Shown: in pieces, positions 31,088 to 42,005 of the stretch
Layout of the letters: the number at the start of each line of letters is the position of its first letter
How positions within the stretch are numbered: the first letter of the stretch is position 1
Assembly: GCA_023375675.1 (NCBI GenBank)
Contig: JALQBC010000004.1
Span: 1,116,001 to 1,180,000, forward strand
Source of the DNA: Cytospora piceicola
Taxonomy: Eukaryota > Ascomycota > Sordariomycetes > Diaporthales > Cytosporaceae
DNA: 64,000 nucleotides
Reading direction: 5' to 3'
Notes under the pieces: model-generated
The model's input: the letters and a program-made list of their open reading frames with translations, nothing else
The model's database searches: none
What the model was told of the DNA's origin: nothing
Program-made: the position numbers and the translations under genes

Positions 31088-32375
31088 CCTAGGACCTACA
31101 TAGGCGCCTATGTGCCTCTGTGCTAGGCTGTGTTGCTCCTTATCCTTGCAGGCATTTCCTCTGCCTACTTGAGTACATGGTGGGTATTTCTATGCTTCCG
31201 AGTTTGCTTAGGCACGTAAGTACCTAGGTACCTAGGTAGTCAAAAGGTCACCGAGCAAAATGACACGGGTACCTAGGTAGTATCAATCCTTTTCGACATG
31301 TTGCTTCAATCGCTTAGCAAACACTTACCTATACCAAGCAGAAGGCGCACTCCAGGTGACATGGTGGGTACCTAAGTACTGAACGTGGAACAGGAGAACG
31401 GTGGGCTGTTTCTCCGCCCAAGCCTCCTTCTGGAGAACTAGGCTGAGTGGGTGAAAGGACGTTCTTTATGTTCATGCGGTGCTAAAACGACCTTGGACGG
31501 TGAAGACTGAACCGAGGTATGGAGTCACCACCCCGGCAGGTCCGAACCGAAGTATGAATGAGGCTCTGCTCGAGTGGCCAACTAGATACTGTAACGCTTT
31601 ACAACCACCAAGCCTTTATTGAAGGACGTTCAGGGCTTGCAGATCCAAGATCGTCACCGCCGATGGGATCGTTTTAAAAATTCTCCTCGACACGTCAATT
31701 TTATCCTATGATCAGCAAGCATTTCGTCGTGCTGATGATTAAAGGTATCGCACAGGCCAACACTCCTGAGGTCCATGGCGAAAACCCCTGACGGAATTTA
31801 AACTTAAACTCTTGGCAGTTTGGAAACCCATGTGCAGGTACCTTGTTTGAAACTTCTTCGGTCGGCAGTTTGGCGACCGGCTCCACATCAGCGATTATGG
31901 TGTAAGATGATTGGTGGGAGAGGCACACACACCAAAGCTCCTGGGGTACTCATGTCTTGGCAGCGGCTCCTATCCCTCCTTAATTCACCAGCTTCACTAC
32001 AGGATCATAGTCGAGACTCTTACGGGGTATGCGGTCGTCAACATCATCATGGTTCTGACCGAGGTTGAAGATGAAGGGGCGTTTCAAGGCTTTCGAAGGA
32101 AACATGGCGAATTCGATATAAAGATGTCTTTCAGGAACTCTGTTGGCAAAGCTTGAATCTCCTCTTCATCCCATTCTCAGCCTTCATCTTCACCCGCTGC
32201 AGCAGACGCTTGCGCCTTTCTTTCTTGCCATATTTGGACTCAACTTTCATTCAACCCTGGTGGTAAAACAAAAACAAAAATTTGAAAATACATACTTTCG
32301 TTCCGATTCAGTCATTCCCTCCCACCGAACAAGACAAGCTCAATCACCCCCCCATCGAAGTAAAAATTAGCCAAG
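31088..32375. other. Intergenic, upstream of the AA9 gene, with CCTAGGTA repeats
   Basis: No gene is supported. Short tandem CCTAGGTA units occur at about 31205-31225 and 31268-31280. The last 200 nt are CT-rich, as is common before strongly expressed fungal genes. Confidence 0.55.
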
Positions 32376-33365
32376 ATGCGTTCTACATTTGCCGGTATTG
32401 CTGCCTTCGTGGCCTGTGCTTCCGCACACTACAACTTCGAGGCCCTGATTGTCAACGACAACGTTACCTCGGCCTACGAGTACGTCCGTCAGACGACCGA
32501 CTCAAACTCCCCTGTCACGGATGTCACCTCCCAGGATTTCGTCTGCAACCAGGGTGGCCTTGACGCCGATATCATGGCCAAGACCTCAACATACAGCGTC
32601 CAGGCGGGTGACTCGGTCGGCTTCACGATCAACTCCAACATTGGCCACCCCGGTCCTCTCTCCGTCTATATGTCTAAGGCCCCTGATGGAACGGAAGCCA
32701 ACGCTTACAAGGGTGCCGGTGACTGGTTCAAGGTCTACGAGCTCTCTACCTCGTCCATCACCGACGCGGGTCTCCAGTGGGCTAGCTACGTCAATGGAGG
32801 TATCAACAACTTCACATTTGCCCTCCCTGACTCCCTTCCTTCAGGTAACTACCTGATGCGCGCCGAGCACATTGCCCTCCACAGTGCCTCCACCGAGGGT
32901 GGTGCCCAGTACTACATCGGCTGCGCCCAGCTGTCCGTCGAGGGATCCGGATCCGGCACCCCCTCCCCCACCGTGAGCATCCCCGGAGTTTACAACGGCA
33001 CGGAGGCCGGAATCGTCATCAACATCTACTACCCGGTGCCTACCGAGTACGTCACTCCCGGCCCTGCGACCTGGCCCAACTCCTGCGAGGACCACACCGC
33101 CAACTTCGCCGACCAGACGTCCGACGGTGACTGCACCAACGACGACAGCTCCGCCTCGTCTGGCTCCTCGTCCTCTGCGGCTGCCACCGGCTCTGCCGCT
33201 GCGACTTCTGCGGCTGTTTCCACGTCGGCCCCGACTGCCACCGCGGTTGGTGTTGCTGGAAATGCCGCTTCCAGCAGTGTTTCGTCTGCCGCTGTCGCGA
33301 CTGCTTCTAGCGATTCTTCCAGCTCTTGCCAGAGGAAGCGCTCGCTTAAGAAGGGTGCTCAGTAA
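32376..33365 (+). CDS. AA9 lytic polysaccharide monooxygenase, secreted
   Basis: A 329-residue intronless gene for a copper enzyme that oxidatively cleaves cellulose or related beta-glucans outside the cell. The signal peptide (residues 1-17) ends ASA, so the mature protein starts at His18, as the histidine brace requires. The second brace His is H91 (NIGHPGPLSVY). H165 and Q178/Y180 (GGAQYYIGCAQL) complete the active-site set, and C57/C183 fit the conserved disulphide. After residue 245 comes a Ser/Ala/Thr-rich linker-like tail ending in QRKRSLKKGAQ, with no CBM1 and no clear GPI signal. Regulation by plant-biomass regulators is expected for the family but no site was identified. Confidence 0.95.
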   Translation: MRSTFAGIAAFVACASAHYNFEALIVNDNVTSAYEYVRQTTDSNSPVTDVTSQDFVCNQGGLDADIMAKTSTYSVQAGDSVGFTINSNIGHPGPLSVYMSKAPDGTEANAYKGAGDWFKVYELSTSSITDAGLQWASYVNGGINNFTFALPDSLPSGNYLMRAEHIALHSASTEGGAQYYIGCAQLSVEGSGSGTPSPTVSIPGVYNGTEAGIVINIYYPVPTEYVTPGPATWPNSCEDHTANFADQTSDGDCTNDDSSASSGSSSSAAATGSAAATSAAVSTSAPTATAVGVAGNAASSSVSSAAVATASSDSSSSCQRKRSLKKGAQ

Positions 33366-34664
33366 GCGCTCAAAGTGGAGATGAATATATGGGTGGAACT
33401 TTGATGTATCAATTTCTTAAGATCCCTGGGTGAAGGGGAAGGCTTTGTACATATGGTCAAGCATTGGTACGGTGTTGGTGGTTGGCATGGTGGTTTTTTT
33501 GGAGCACAATGTTCCAGAAAGCCTGTGGGCCAGCATGGAAGTTGCTCAGCTCCAGTCTGTACTCTGGAGCATTACAGACTGGAGCTAATGGCTGTAGGAA
33601 TAGCATAGTATCTTCGAATACAAAGTTGTCGAAACATACAATATCGCTGTCCCATTATCTGTCAAGTCCAGGTAGACTCGTGCCCTGTGCTGGCAACCCC
33701 ATTGGTCTTGCTCCTATATCTATTTAAGTATCCAAGTATGCAGCCTGGATTTGAGTTCGTTGCATTTCAGTCGAGCTTAATTTTGTGCCGCTTTCTGAGC
33801 AAGGAAATGTATAGCGACTTGGCAGAAGTTAATACCTGCCAAGACGTGTATGTCTAACTACTCCAAGACTATTAGCATCAACCTTGGTCACAGAGGCAAT
33901 AGTATGAGATCAATACAATCCACTCTACGTGTATGGTATATGTGGGGAATGGGGCCAAGGCAAACTTTGTGAGTCTTCTATTGACATGACGAGATCTACA
34001 TAGTCAACCGTAGAAAGACTTCAACCGCCCAGGCGACCTGCCCGGCGACTCGCACCGACAGCGAGCAGTCAGTCTTCCACGTAATATATCATGTCATTAC
34101 TTTGTATCCTCGAATCTTTAGTGAGTTGAATCAATCGAAGATTGATTTTCGGATGTCTTGACTCGCACCATTTCAGTGAGTTCGATGCTGTAAACCCCAG
34201 CCTCAACCTCAACCGGGATTCACCTGCTGGAGTTCGGAGTCATGGTAGCTACCGAACGGATAGACGCGCTACTAGTTCAGTTTAGAGTGAATGTCAAAAT
34301 TAAGGTTCAACGTTCTATGTATAATTAAGATTCACAACTACAGTATGCATGTCTGTTCGGCGATCTGAGTTTCCTCGCTTAACAGTCAGGCAGTCAGGGC
34401 AGGGGCAGTGTAGTTACTCACTTATTCAATCGCTGGCAGGATCAGCATGATCTGCCCCCTGATGATCGTTGCTTCCCAACGGTCGAGCCCACCTTTTGTG
34501 CTTAAATACCTTGGGTGATCCTTCCTCGTGATTTGTTGTTGCCTTGGACCCTTATTTAAAACGATCGTTGGTTCACCATCTTCATTCCTAATTTCCATTA
34601 TTCTCTGTTGAGCCAACTACCATTCTCTCGTTCACAACCCAATATTCACTCACTTCACAACACC
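33366..34664. other. Intergenic between the AA9 and chitinase genes
   Basis: About 1.3 kb with no supported gene. Contains a 13-bp hairpin at 33548-33586 in the AA9 3' flank, and the chitinase promoter. Confidence 0.5.
33548..33586. repeat. 13-bp perfect inverted repeat (hairpin)
   Basis: AGCTCCAGTCTGT at 33548-33560 and its reverse complement at 33574-33586 are separated by a 13-nt loop, about 180 nt after the AA9 stop codon. It may form a structure in the 3' UTR. Confidence 0.6.
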
Positions 34665-36091
34665 ATGGTCCGCATTTCCACCCTCGCCTCTGGCGTGACG
34701 GCTCTGGCCACTGCGGCCTCTGCCACCGCAGCCCCCCGATATGTCCTCTACTTCGACCAGTGAGTTTTGTTGCTGAGCATCTAGAATATGTAACGTGAGA
34801 TTGACAGAAGTACAGATACCACACTACCGTCTTGCCCAACAAGACGATGACTGCGGGAATCACCCATGTCATCACTGCTTTCGCGAACTCTTCCCTCTTC
34901 ACCTCCGACCCAGTGGGCACTTACACTCCCTTCTTGGACCTTCCCAGCGTCCGTGATCTCTTCGATGACGGCACCAAAGTTTGCATGGCAATCGGTGGCT
35001 GGGGTGATACTGCGGGCTTCCGCCTGGGTGCTGCGACCAAGGAGAGCCGGGCTACCTACGCCAGCAATATTGCCGACACGCTCGACACCCTCGGATACGA
35101 CTGCATCGATATCGACTGGGAGTACCCCGGCGGAAACGGCTACGATTACAAACAGGTGCCCAACTCGGGCCTGACCTCTGAGATCGAGACCTTCCCTCAG
35201 CTGCTCTCCGCCATCAAGTCTGCCATTGGCGACAAGGAGCTGTCTATCGCCGTTCCCGGTCTCGAGCGCGACATGATCGCCTACACGGCCGAGCAAGTTC
35301 CCAGCATTGACGAAGCTGTTGACTACGTCAACGTCATGACTTACGATCTGATGAACCGTCGCGACAACTACACCAAGCACCACACCGATATCAAGGGATC
35401 ACTTGCTGCAATCGACACATACATCGCGCGGGGCATGACACCCTCCAAGATGAACCTGGGTATTGCCTTCTACGCCAAGTACTTCAAACTCGCCGCCAAT
35501 ACGACATGCACTGGCCCCATTGGCTGCCCCATTGCCCCGGCCGAGGATTCTGAGGGTGTCGACACGGGCACTTCGGGAGCCATGACCTTCGAGGCGAGCT
35601 CCTTCCCTGTTGAGGTCAATCTGAGTAACCTTACTGCTTCCATCGACGGGTCTTGCGGCTCTGGTACCGGCTTTTTCTGCGCTGGAAACGCCACTGGAGG
35701 CTCCTGCTGCTCGCAGTATGGTTACTGTGGCGCTGAAAGCGGACATTGTGGAACAGGTTGCCAGTCCGACTATGGCACCTGCACGGATGCCAACAGCAAG
35801 ACTACCGCCGAGTCATTCGCTGATGCCCTTGAAAACGGCCAGACTGACACTGAGAATGGTGGCCAGTGGTGGGTTGACGCTGAGGCAGGTCTGTTCTGGA
35901 CATGGGACACTCCTGAACTCATCTCCAAGAAGTTCACGGACATAATCGCCGCCAAGGGGCTGGGCGGCATTATGGGTTGGTCGCTTGCGGAGGATAGCAA
36001 CGACTGGTCTCTGCTCAATACCATGCAGGAGGGTGTCAGTGCCTCGAAATTCAATGCCTCGACTAAGAGGGTCCGCCGGACGCGGTACTAG
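34665..36091 (+). CDS. Secreted GH18 chitinase with embedded CBM18
   Basis: Two exons, 34665-34759 and 34816-36091, are joined across a 56-nt intron to give 456 residues. The join yields the GH18 strand-1 sequence YVLYFDQYHTT. GH18 enzymes hydrolyse chitin with retention via the DxxDxDxE motif, here IDIDWE with D130, D132 and E134. The signal peptide covers about residues 1-23. A hevein-type chitin-binding module (CBM18; eight-Cys pattern including GSCCSQYGYCG) lies at about residues 320-354. It is inside the catalytic domain, before the last barrel elements (WTWDTPELISKKFTDIIAA, GGIMGWSLAEDSNDW). The protein probably acts on the fungus's own or competitors' cell walls. The hydrolase gene downstream is convergent. 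Confidence 0.93.
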
Positions 36092-36335
36092 ATGGTTTTG
36101 GGCCTGGGGACTGTGATCTTATACGCATCATCGATAGACATGGTGGCGCATGATTATGAGCTGGCCTAGCCAATTTTGACGCAATGGAACATGGTTATCA
36201 GCCCTCACATTTGCAGCTGATTTGTGACTTGCGCAACATTGAAAAGAGGTTCATCAAAGTTTCCCTTAGTTGACCAGCGTTTCCACGGAAACCATTCCGA
36301 CTTCTAGACCGCCTAGTTGGATGCAGTTATCACGA

Positions 36336-37238
36336 TCACAGGAGAAACTCCTGAATAGCAGTGACAACCTCATCAGGCGCCTCCTCCGGCACATAATGTC
36401 CAGAGTCCACAGTATGTCCGTCAACGCTAACGCCCTTTTCTGTGACCTTTCTCCACTCAGCGAGAGCGTCAAACCCCTTCTCGATGACACCGTTCTTTCC
36501 CCACAAAACCCTCAACGGACACTTGATGTGCCTCCCCTCGGCCAGGTCCCTCCGCTGCTCCTCCATATCCAGGCTCGCGCTCGCCCGGTAATCCTGGCAC
36601 ATGGCATGCACAGTGGCCGGGTCACTCAGCCCCTCCACATACGCCTCGAAACACTCGTCGGCGAAGATGGACAGCCCGCCCTCCTGCCGCCCGCCCATGA
36701 AGGCCTCGGCGATCTTCCTCGGGCAGGCCAGGAGCATGGTCTCGGGCAGCGGGCTCGGCTGGATGAGGAAGTACCAGTGGAAGTAGGCCTTGGCGAAGTC
36801 GAAGTTTGTGGACTCGTACATGGCCAGGGTGGGGCAGATGTCCAGGAAGATGGCCCTCGTGACCCTGTCCGGGTAATCCACGCAGAGCTTGTGGGCGACG
36901 CGGGCGCCGCGGTCGTGCGCGCAGACGTAGAAGGACGCGTGGCCGAGCTGCTCCATGACGGCGGCGCAGTCGCGCGCCATGGCCGACTTGGCGTAGCACG
37001 AGACGTCCTCCGGCTTGGAGGAGGCGCCGTACCCGCGCAGGTCGAGCAGGACGACGTTGTAGGCTGATGTCAGGCGGGGCGCGACGCGGTGCCAGATGTG
37101 GTGGGTCTGGGGGAAGCCGTGGAGGAGGAGGAGGGCGGGGAGGTCCGGGTTGGCGGTGCTGTTGCTCTTGAGCCCTGAGATGATGACCTCGGGGCTCGAC
37201 GAGGTTTTGATGGAGATGGGTTCGAAGCCTTCGAACAT
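36336..37238 (-). CDS. Alpha/beta hydrolase, haloacetate dehalogenase/epoxide hydrolase type
   Basis: A 300-residue intronless enzyme. The oxyanion motif is HGFPQ (H40 on). The nucleophile is an aspartate, D109 in CAHDRGAR, as in fluoroacetate dehalogenases and epoxide hydrolases rather than Ser esterases. RGYGASSKPE follows strand 4 and the catalytic His is in DSGHYVPEEAP near residue 282. The cap domain lies at about residues 140-210. By family, the substrate would be a haloacid or epoxide; fungal members are uncharacterised. It shares a 500-bp divergent promoter with the dehydrogenase gene at 37737. Confidence 0.9.
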   Translation of the reverse strand: MFEGFEPISIKTSSSPEVIISGLKSNSTANPDLPALLLLHGFPQTHHIWHRVAPRLTSAYNVVLLDLRGYGASSKPEDVSCYAKSAMARDCAAVMEQLGHASFYVCAHDRGARVAHKLCVDYPDRVTRAIFLDICPTLAMYESTNFDFAKAYFHWYFLIQPSPLPETMLLACPRKIAEAFMGGRQEGGLSIFADECFEAYVEGLSDPATVHAMCQDYRASASLDMEEQRRDLAEGRHIKCPLRVLWGKNGVIEKGFDALAEWRKVTEKGVSVDGHTVDSGHYVPEEAPDEVVTAIQEFLL

Positions 37239-37736
37239 TTTGGGCGTTTGGGCTTGGTCTTGTCAGGGTGGATGTTTATTTAGATTATTAAGGGTGCTGA
37301 TGGACAGTCCGTGTGTAGCTGTACAGCCTTATATATGTATGTATGTATGTATATATACATAAATCAATAATCATGATGACCTCGTGGCAACTTTGGACAC
37401 TGGATTCCCGTGGGACCGTAGGTGGTTGGATGTGGAGAAAGCCTGATGTAATAACCCGGGGTATCCATTGTCCTAGACCAATTCGCTCAGGACATAGCTA
37501 GTAACTAGTTGCAGAATGAATGGGTCGCTGTCGGAGTATGTCAACCCCGGTTTGCCCCATTTCCTCCACGGGGAATGTGGACTGAAAGTCGAGCTCTTTT
37601 TCGATTCATTCAAGTATTTATTAGTCTGTAGTTCACGAGATAAGTCGTCAGTATCAGACATCAGATTTCATCCACCATCTTTTTCCGACTCTTCTCCTGC
37701 ATCCGAACAGGAGGGGTAGCCTTTATTTCGGCCAAA
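37239..37736. other. Shared divergent promoter, hydrolase and dehydrogenase genes
   Basis: 498 bp between two divergent start codons, with a (TATG)n/TATA tract at about 37332-37362. No gene is supported. Confidence 0.55.
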
Positions 37737-38843
37737 ATGACCTCCACTAACAACATCACACCCCTCCGCGTCGCCGTTATCCCTGGTGATGGCATCGGCA
37801 CGGAAGTGACACCCTATGGCGTACGTTGCGTCCAGGCAGCAGCCTCCCTCTTCAGCATCCCCATTGAGTTCACGACCTTCGACTTCGCAAGCTGCGCATA
37901 CTACGCAAAACACGGCGACATGCTCCCTCCAGACTGGAAAGAGACGCTCACCCAATTCGACGCCATATACTTCGGCGCAGTGGGTATGCCAGACCAAGTT
38001 CCCGACGAAGTCTCACTCTGGGGCAGCCTGCTCAAGTTCCGGCGCGAGTTCGACCAGTACGTCAACCTGCGGCCGTGCCGGCTCATGCCGGGGGTCAAGT
38101 GTCCCCTTGCGGGCCGCAAACCTGGCGACATCGACTTCTGGATAGTGAGGGAGAACACCGAGGGCGAGTACAGCAGCATCGGCGGTAAGATGTTTGAGGG
38201 GACGGAACGGGAGGTGGTCATGCAGGAGACGGTCATGACCCGCGTTGGCGTGGACAGGGTGCTCAAGTATGCGTTCGACCTGGCGCGGAGCAGGCCCAGG
38301 AGGAAGCTGACGAGCGCGACCAAGAGCAATGGCATCTCCATCACGATGCCGTGGTGGGACTCGCGAGTGAAAGAGATGGCGGGGAACTACCCCGACGTTC
38401 AGGTTGAGAAGTACCACATCGACATCCTGACGGCGCACTTTGTCCAGCGGCCGCAAATCTTCGACGTCGTGGTCGGCAGCAACCTGTTTGGTGATATCTT
38501 GTCTGATCTGGGGCCAGCCTGCACGGGCACTATTGGTATCGCGCCTTCGGGGAACATCAACCCGGAAAAGAAGTTCCCCAGCCTGTTTGAGCCGGTACAT
38601 GGGAGCGCGCCTGATATTGCGGGCAAGGGTGTGGCCAACCCAGTCGGGATGATCTGGGCCGGCTCCATGATGCTTCAGCACCTGGGCCACGAGGACGCTG
38701 CGGGTGTGGTGCTGAAGGCGATCGAGAATGTGCTGGCCCGCTCAGAGCCGGGTATCATGACCGCTGACATGGGAGGCGAGGGGACGACCAAGAGTCTGGG
38801 AGAAGCCATTGAACAGGAGATATTTGCAGCGGGAAAAGCTTGA
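37737..38843 (+). CDS. Tartrate/D-malate/isopropylmalate-type dehydrogenase
   Basis: A 368-residue protein of the beta-decarboxylating NAD-dependent dehydrogenase family. The start is VAVIPGDGIGTEV. The substrate-binding LLKFRREFDQYVNLRPCR and RENTEGEYSSIGG follow. The metal-binding and cofactor region is SNLFGDILSDLGPACTGTIG, then EPVHGSAPDIAGKGVANP. The substitutions around FRREFDQYVNLRP are those of the tartrate dehydrogenase/decarboxylase (TtuC/DmlA-like) branch rather than of LEU2, and no mitochondrial leader is present. The likely reaction is oxidation of tartrate or D-malate, supporting growth on plant acids (inference). No introns. Confidence 0.88.
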   Translation: MTSTNNITPLRVAVIPGDGIGTEVTPYGVRCVQAAASLFSIPIEFTTFDFASCAYYAKHGDMLPPDWKETLTQFDAIYFGAVGMPDQVPDEVSLWGSLLKFRREFDQYVNLRPCRLMPGVKCPLAGRKPGDIDFWIVRENTEGEYSSIGGKMFEGTEREVVMQETVMTRVGVDRVLKYAFDLARSRPRRKLTSATKSNGISITMPWWDSRVKEMAGNYPDVQVEKYHIDILTAHFVQRPQIFDVVVGSNLFGDILSDLGPACTGTIGIAPSGNINPEKKFPSLFEPVHGSAPDIAGKGVANPVGMIWAGSMMLQHLGHEDAAGVVLKAIENVLARSEPGIMTADMGGEGTTKSLGEAIEQEIFAAGKA

Positions 38844-39032
38844 GAGGTATGCACTGCACAGAAATGCATTGACTGCCAGAGGCCCATTTCAATGGCCCAA
38901 ATTTGCAAAGATACTCAGATTTTAACGAGAGTCTTTGAGAACAGAGAAGAGACCGCGTGGAGAATATTCCCATCTCTACAAATGAAGGTTGTTAGATGAA
39001 CCCTTAGCAATCGATATTGGACCTGTCCTTTC

Positions 39033-40220
39033 TCACAGATCAAACTTCTGACCAACCACCTCCTCGCTGTAAGCCCACAAATTTGCCGCGATGTCCGGGT
39101 AAATAGCGTAAGGCTCCGCCTGGCCTACCGCGCAGTCCTCGACATAAGCCCCAGTACTCTCAACCAGCTCCGGGTCCAAGGCGGCGAACAGCGCCGACGC
39201 TGCGCCCTGGGAATCAGTCTTGCGAAACGAATCCATCCACCACTCCCTGCCACTGTTCTTCTTGGCGGTAGCATACAGAAGCTCCAGCGCCGCCTCCAGG
39301 TCAAGGTGGTCCGCAAGACCAGTGTTTAGGATCGAGCCGGGGTGCACGGAGTAGGACTGGATGTGGCGGTCCTTGAGACGGCGGGCGAGCTCGACGCTGA
39401 AGAGGACGTTGGCGGTCTTGGACTGGCCGTATCCGGACCAAGGGTCGTCTGGAAAAGGTCGGCGTCAGCTTGCGGGGTGTTTTGTTTTGGTACTCAGGGG
39501 CTTGACGAGTTTACTCACACTCTTTTCCGCCGCTGAAGTTAGGATCGTGGAAGCGGAAGGGTATAATACGATGGCCGTGACTTGTGTGATTGATGATACG
39601 TGCGCCCGGACCGGCGGCCAAAATCTTGGGGAAGATGAGGTTGGTGAGAAGGAAGTGACCGACTATTCCACGGTGTTGGTCAGTAACTTTCCAATTACAT
39701 ATCCCGCGAGTCAATATCCATGGGATGTCTTGAGAGCCGGCCACAAGACGTTGAACGCGACTCTAGAGATGGATACGTATGGAGAACCATGGGTGCAAAA
39801 GAACGAACTATGATTTGAACTCAGTTGCAACTCGTTCCCCTTTTTGTCCACTTTGTACTCTGTGATAGCCATAATAGCGGCATTGTTGATGACAATGTCG
39901 ATCTTCTTGATGCTGGCATCGTTCAGGATGTCTTTGGCAGCCTCGCGGACCGAGTCCTGGTCAGAGAGGTCGCAGTGGACGAACTTGGTATCAATTTCAG
40001 GGTTGATGAACTTGATTTCTTTGATCACAGGATCGACCTTGGCCTCGTTCCGGGACACGAGGATGAGCTGGGCCGGCGAGTATCTGGCGATGACGGTGGC
40101 TATCTTGGCACCTAGACCCCGGGCGCTGGTACCGGTAATGAGAAAGGTTCTGCCGCTGATCTGGGAGGAGAATGTCTCGCAGATCTCCTCAGCAGTCGTC
40201 TCCTTTGTAAATTGAGGCAT
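39033..40220 (-). CDS. Short-chain dehydrogenase/reductase (retinol dehydrogenase-like)
   Basis: Three exons, 39809-40220, 39519-39662 and 39033-39448, give 323 residues. The first intron has a weak donor (GTTCGT) but the join restores NELQLSSNHIGHFLLTNLI, the expected family block. The second uses GTGAGT...CCAG. The classical SDR motifs are the cofactor loop TGTSARGLG, NNAA, the Ser region INHTSHGHRI and catalytic YGQSK. The start is MPQFTKE (40220). Two upstream in-frame codons would add 18 residues of poor quality. Relatives of this length reduce small carbonyl compounds, and the substrate is unknown. Confidence 0.85.
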
Positions 40221-42005
40221 GATGGTGGCTTCAGCGAGTTTGCAGAGTGTTGAACTTGAGCTAAGTGTATTCAATGTTCGATTTGTGGTAGTCTGGTCAA
40301 GACTCTGTTCTTTGATGCTGAAGAAGAACGGAAGTATCTCGAGGTTGGGGCAGCTTCAGGTCTTATATATCCAACCGAATGTGGTTTCTGGAAGGCGGCG
40401 TCATTATGTCCCATGCAAAGGATGGATGTTAGGGTACGTAGAAAGCACATACTGCCCGGTTTGTTTTATGAAGTGTTGATAAGCTGGCGGGCGTCAGATA
40501 TGTCGGCGTAGTAGCATTCGGCGGAATTACATCGGTGTTAGCATTTCATATGTCCGCCCATGTAGGATGTATTGTTTCCAAATAGCGGTTTTACTCGTTA
40601 ACCCCGATGCTGTCAATCAACTTCTAGAAGTTGTGCATAAACCTACTGTCCACCTGGAAGTCCGGTCCAATGCAGTTGCAGATTGTTTAATGTCACAAAG
40701 GGGACCCGCGGTCATGGCTGACATGTTTCCTAACCTCTGAGTATCTTCCACCACCTTCCCATGTCAAAACATGCTTTCTTACTCAGTAATTCTTTTTATC
40801 CCTTTCATTAGTAGCCCCCCTGATATTCACTTATCTGTATCCTAGGATAGGTTCATAAGGCAGACACTGTCAAAATGTGATCCTAACATATCACTAGCTC
40901 ATCCTTAAGTACATACTTGAGTATATGTCATCAACTCCATAAATATTTTGCAAGGAGGCAGTTCCAGAGTCTCCGGATGATTTGAATACTGCAAGTTGTC
41001 AGCTTACAAACCTCAATATGGGGGAGCCCTTACTTGCATATGTTGAAAAATATCTCTCAGCCGAATGTAGGAGACCTAGCAGAGATAGTCTTAGCTTCTG
41101 CGATATTCTGTCATCCATGATCAGGCTGGTTACCTATGTAACATATATAAGTACTTATGTAGTCATAATGAAAAATGGTTTGATCAGTCTGGAGGTACAA
41201 TAAAACCACCTTCACTATAGTAGCGAGCGCCAACTGGGCACCTGAGACCCAACAATTGAAGAGGACCAGGAAGCCCTTGAAATGGGCTGTATTCTTCCTT
41301 TGTTCCTCATATATATATACCATGTATCCTGTATAGTAAGAGGTTATCTAGCTAGGCTAGTAGGGAAAAGTGAAAGTCATAATCAGGTCTAACTTCACCC
41401 TGGGTGTTGTAAACCCGGGGCAGAAGTTTGAGCATACATGTCGTTGATGATGACTTGACAAATCTCTAGTAAATACATCTATCCCATAATTTCCAGGGAC
41501 ATCAACAACGTGATATTGACCTGGGCACATGCAGCCATGCTGCATTCCCTCCGGACCATATCATGTCAAGCTCCAACTACCTTCTGCCTTGTTCGCCTTG
41601 CCGAGAGTTGCTCATTGCTAAATCCTCACAAGTGACCAGTAGGGTCCCGGGGTAAGTACCTACTGCGTCCAAAGCTCCTACAACGTGAACGCGAATATGC
41701 CAAAGCTAGGCAACGATCATTTGCACAGTCAAACAGTATTTTGGAAAATCCCTTCACAAAACCCTTTGCCATCTAACATCCTCTCCAATCTGCTTGAGGA
41801 AACAAGTCCTTCCCTGGAGCCAAAGACTACACCACTGAATTGACGAATTTCTCGCTTCATCCTCACCCATAGCAAGCCAACAATCTCGCCTTGAACCGAC
41901 CTGCAGAAGCGTACTCTTTTTACCTACCCCATTGAACCCAACTCGGAAACTGCCCAGAGCCCCCTACCTTCTCGGACGTACCAATTCGATCAACAACCGG
42001 CCAAA
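40221..42005. other. Intergenic, 1.8 kb
   Basis: No coding region, RNA gene or repeat was recognised. AT-leaning sequence with many stops. Confidence 0.5.

Noticed and set aside
36270..37067. 265-codon plus-strand frame over the alpha/beta hydrolase
   Set aside because: Shadow of a GC-rich gene on the minus strand; no motifs.
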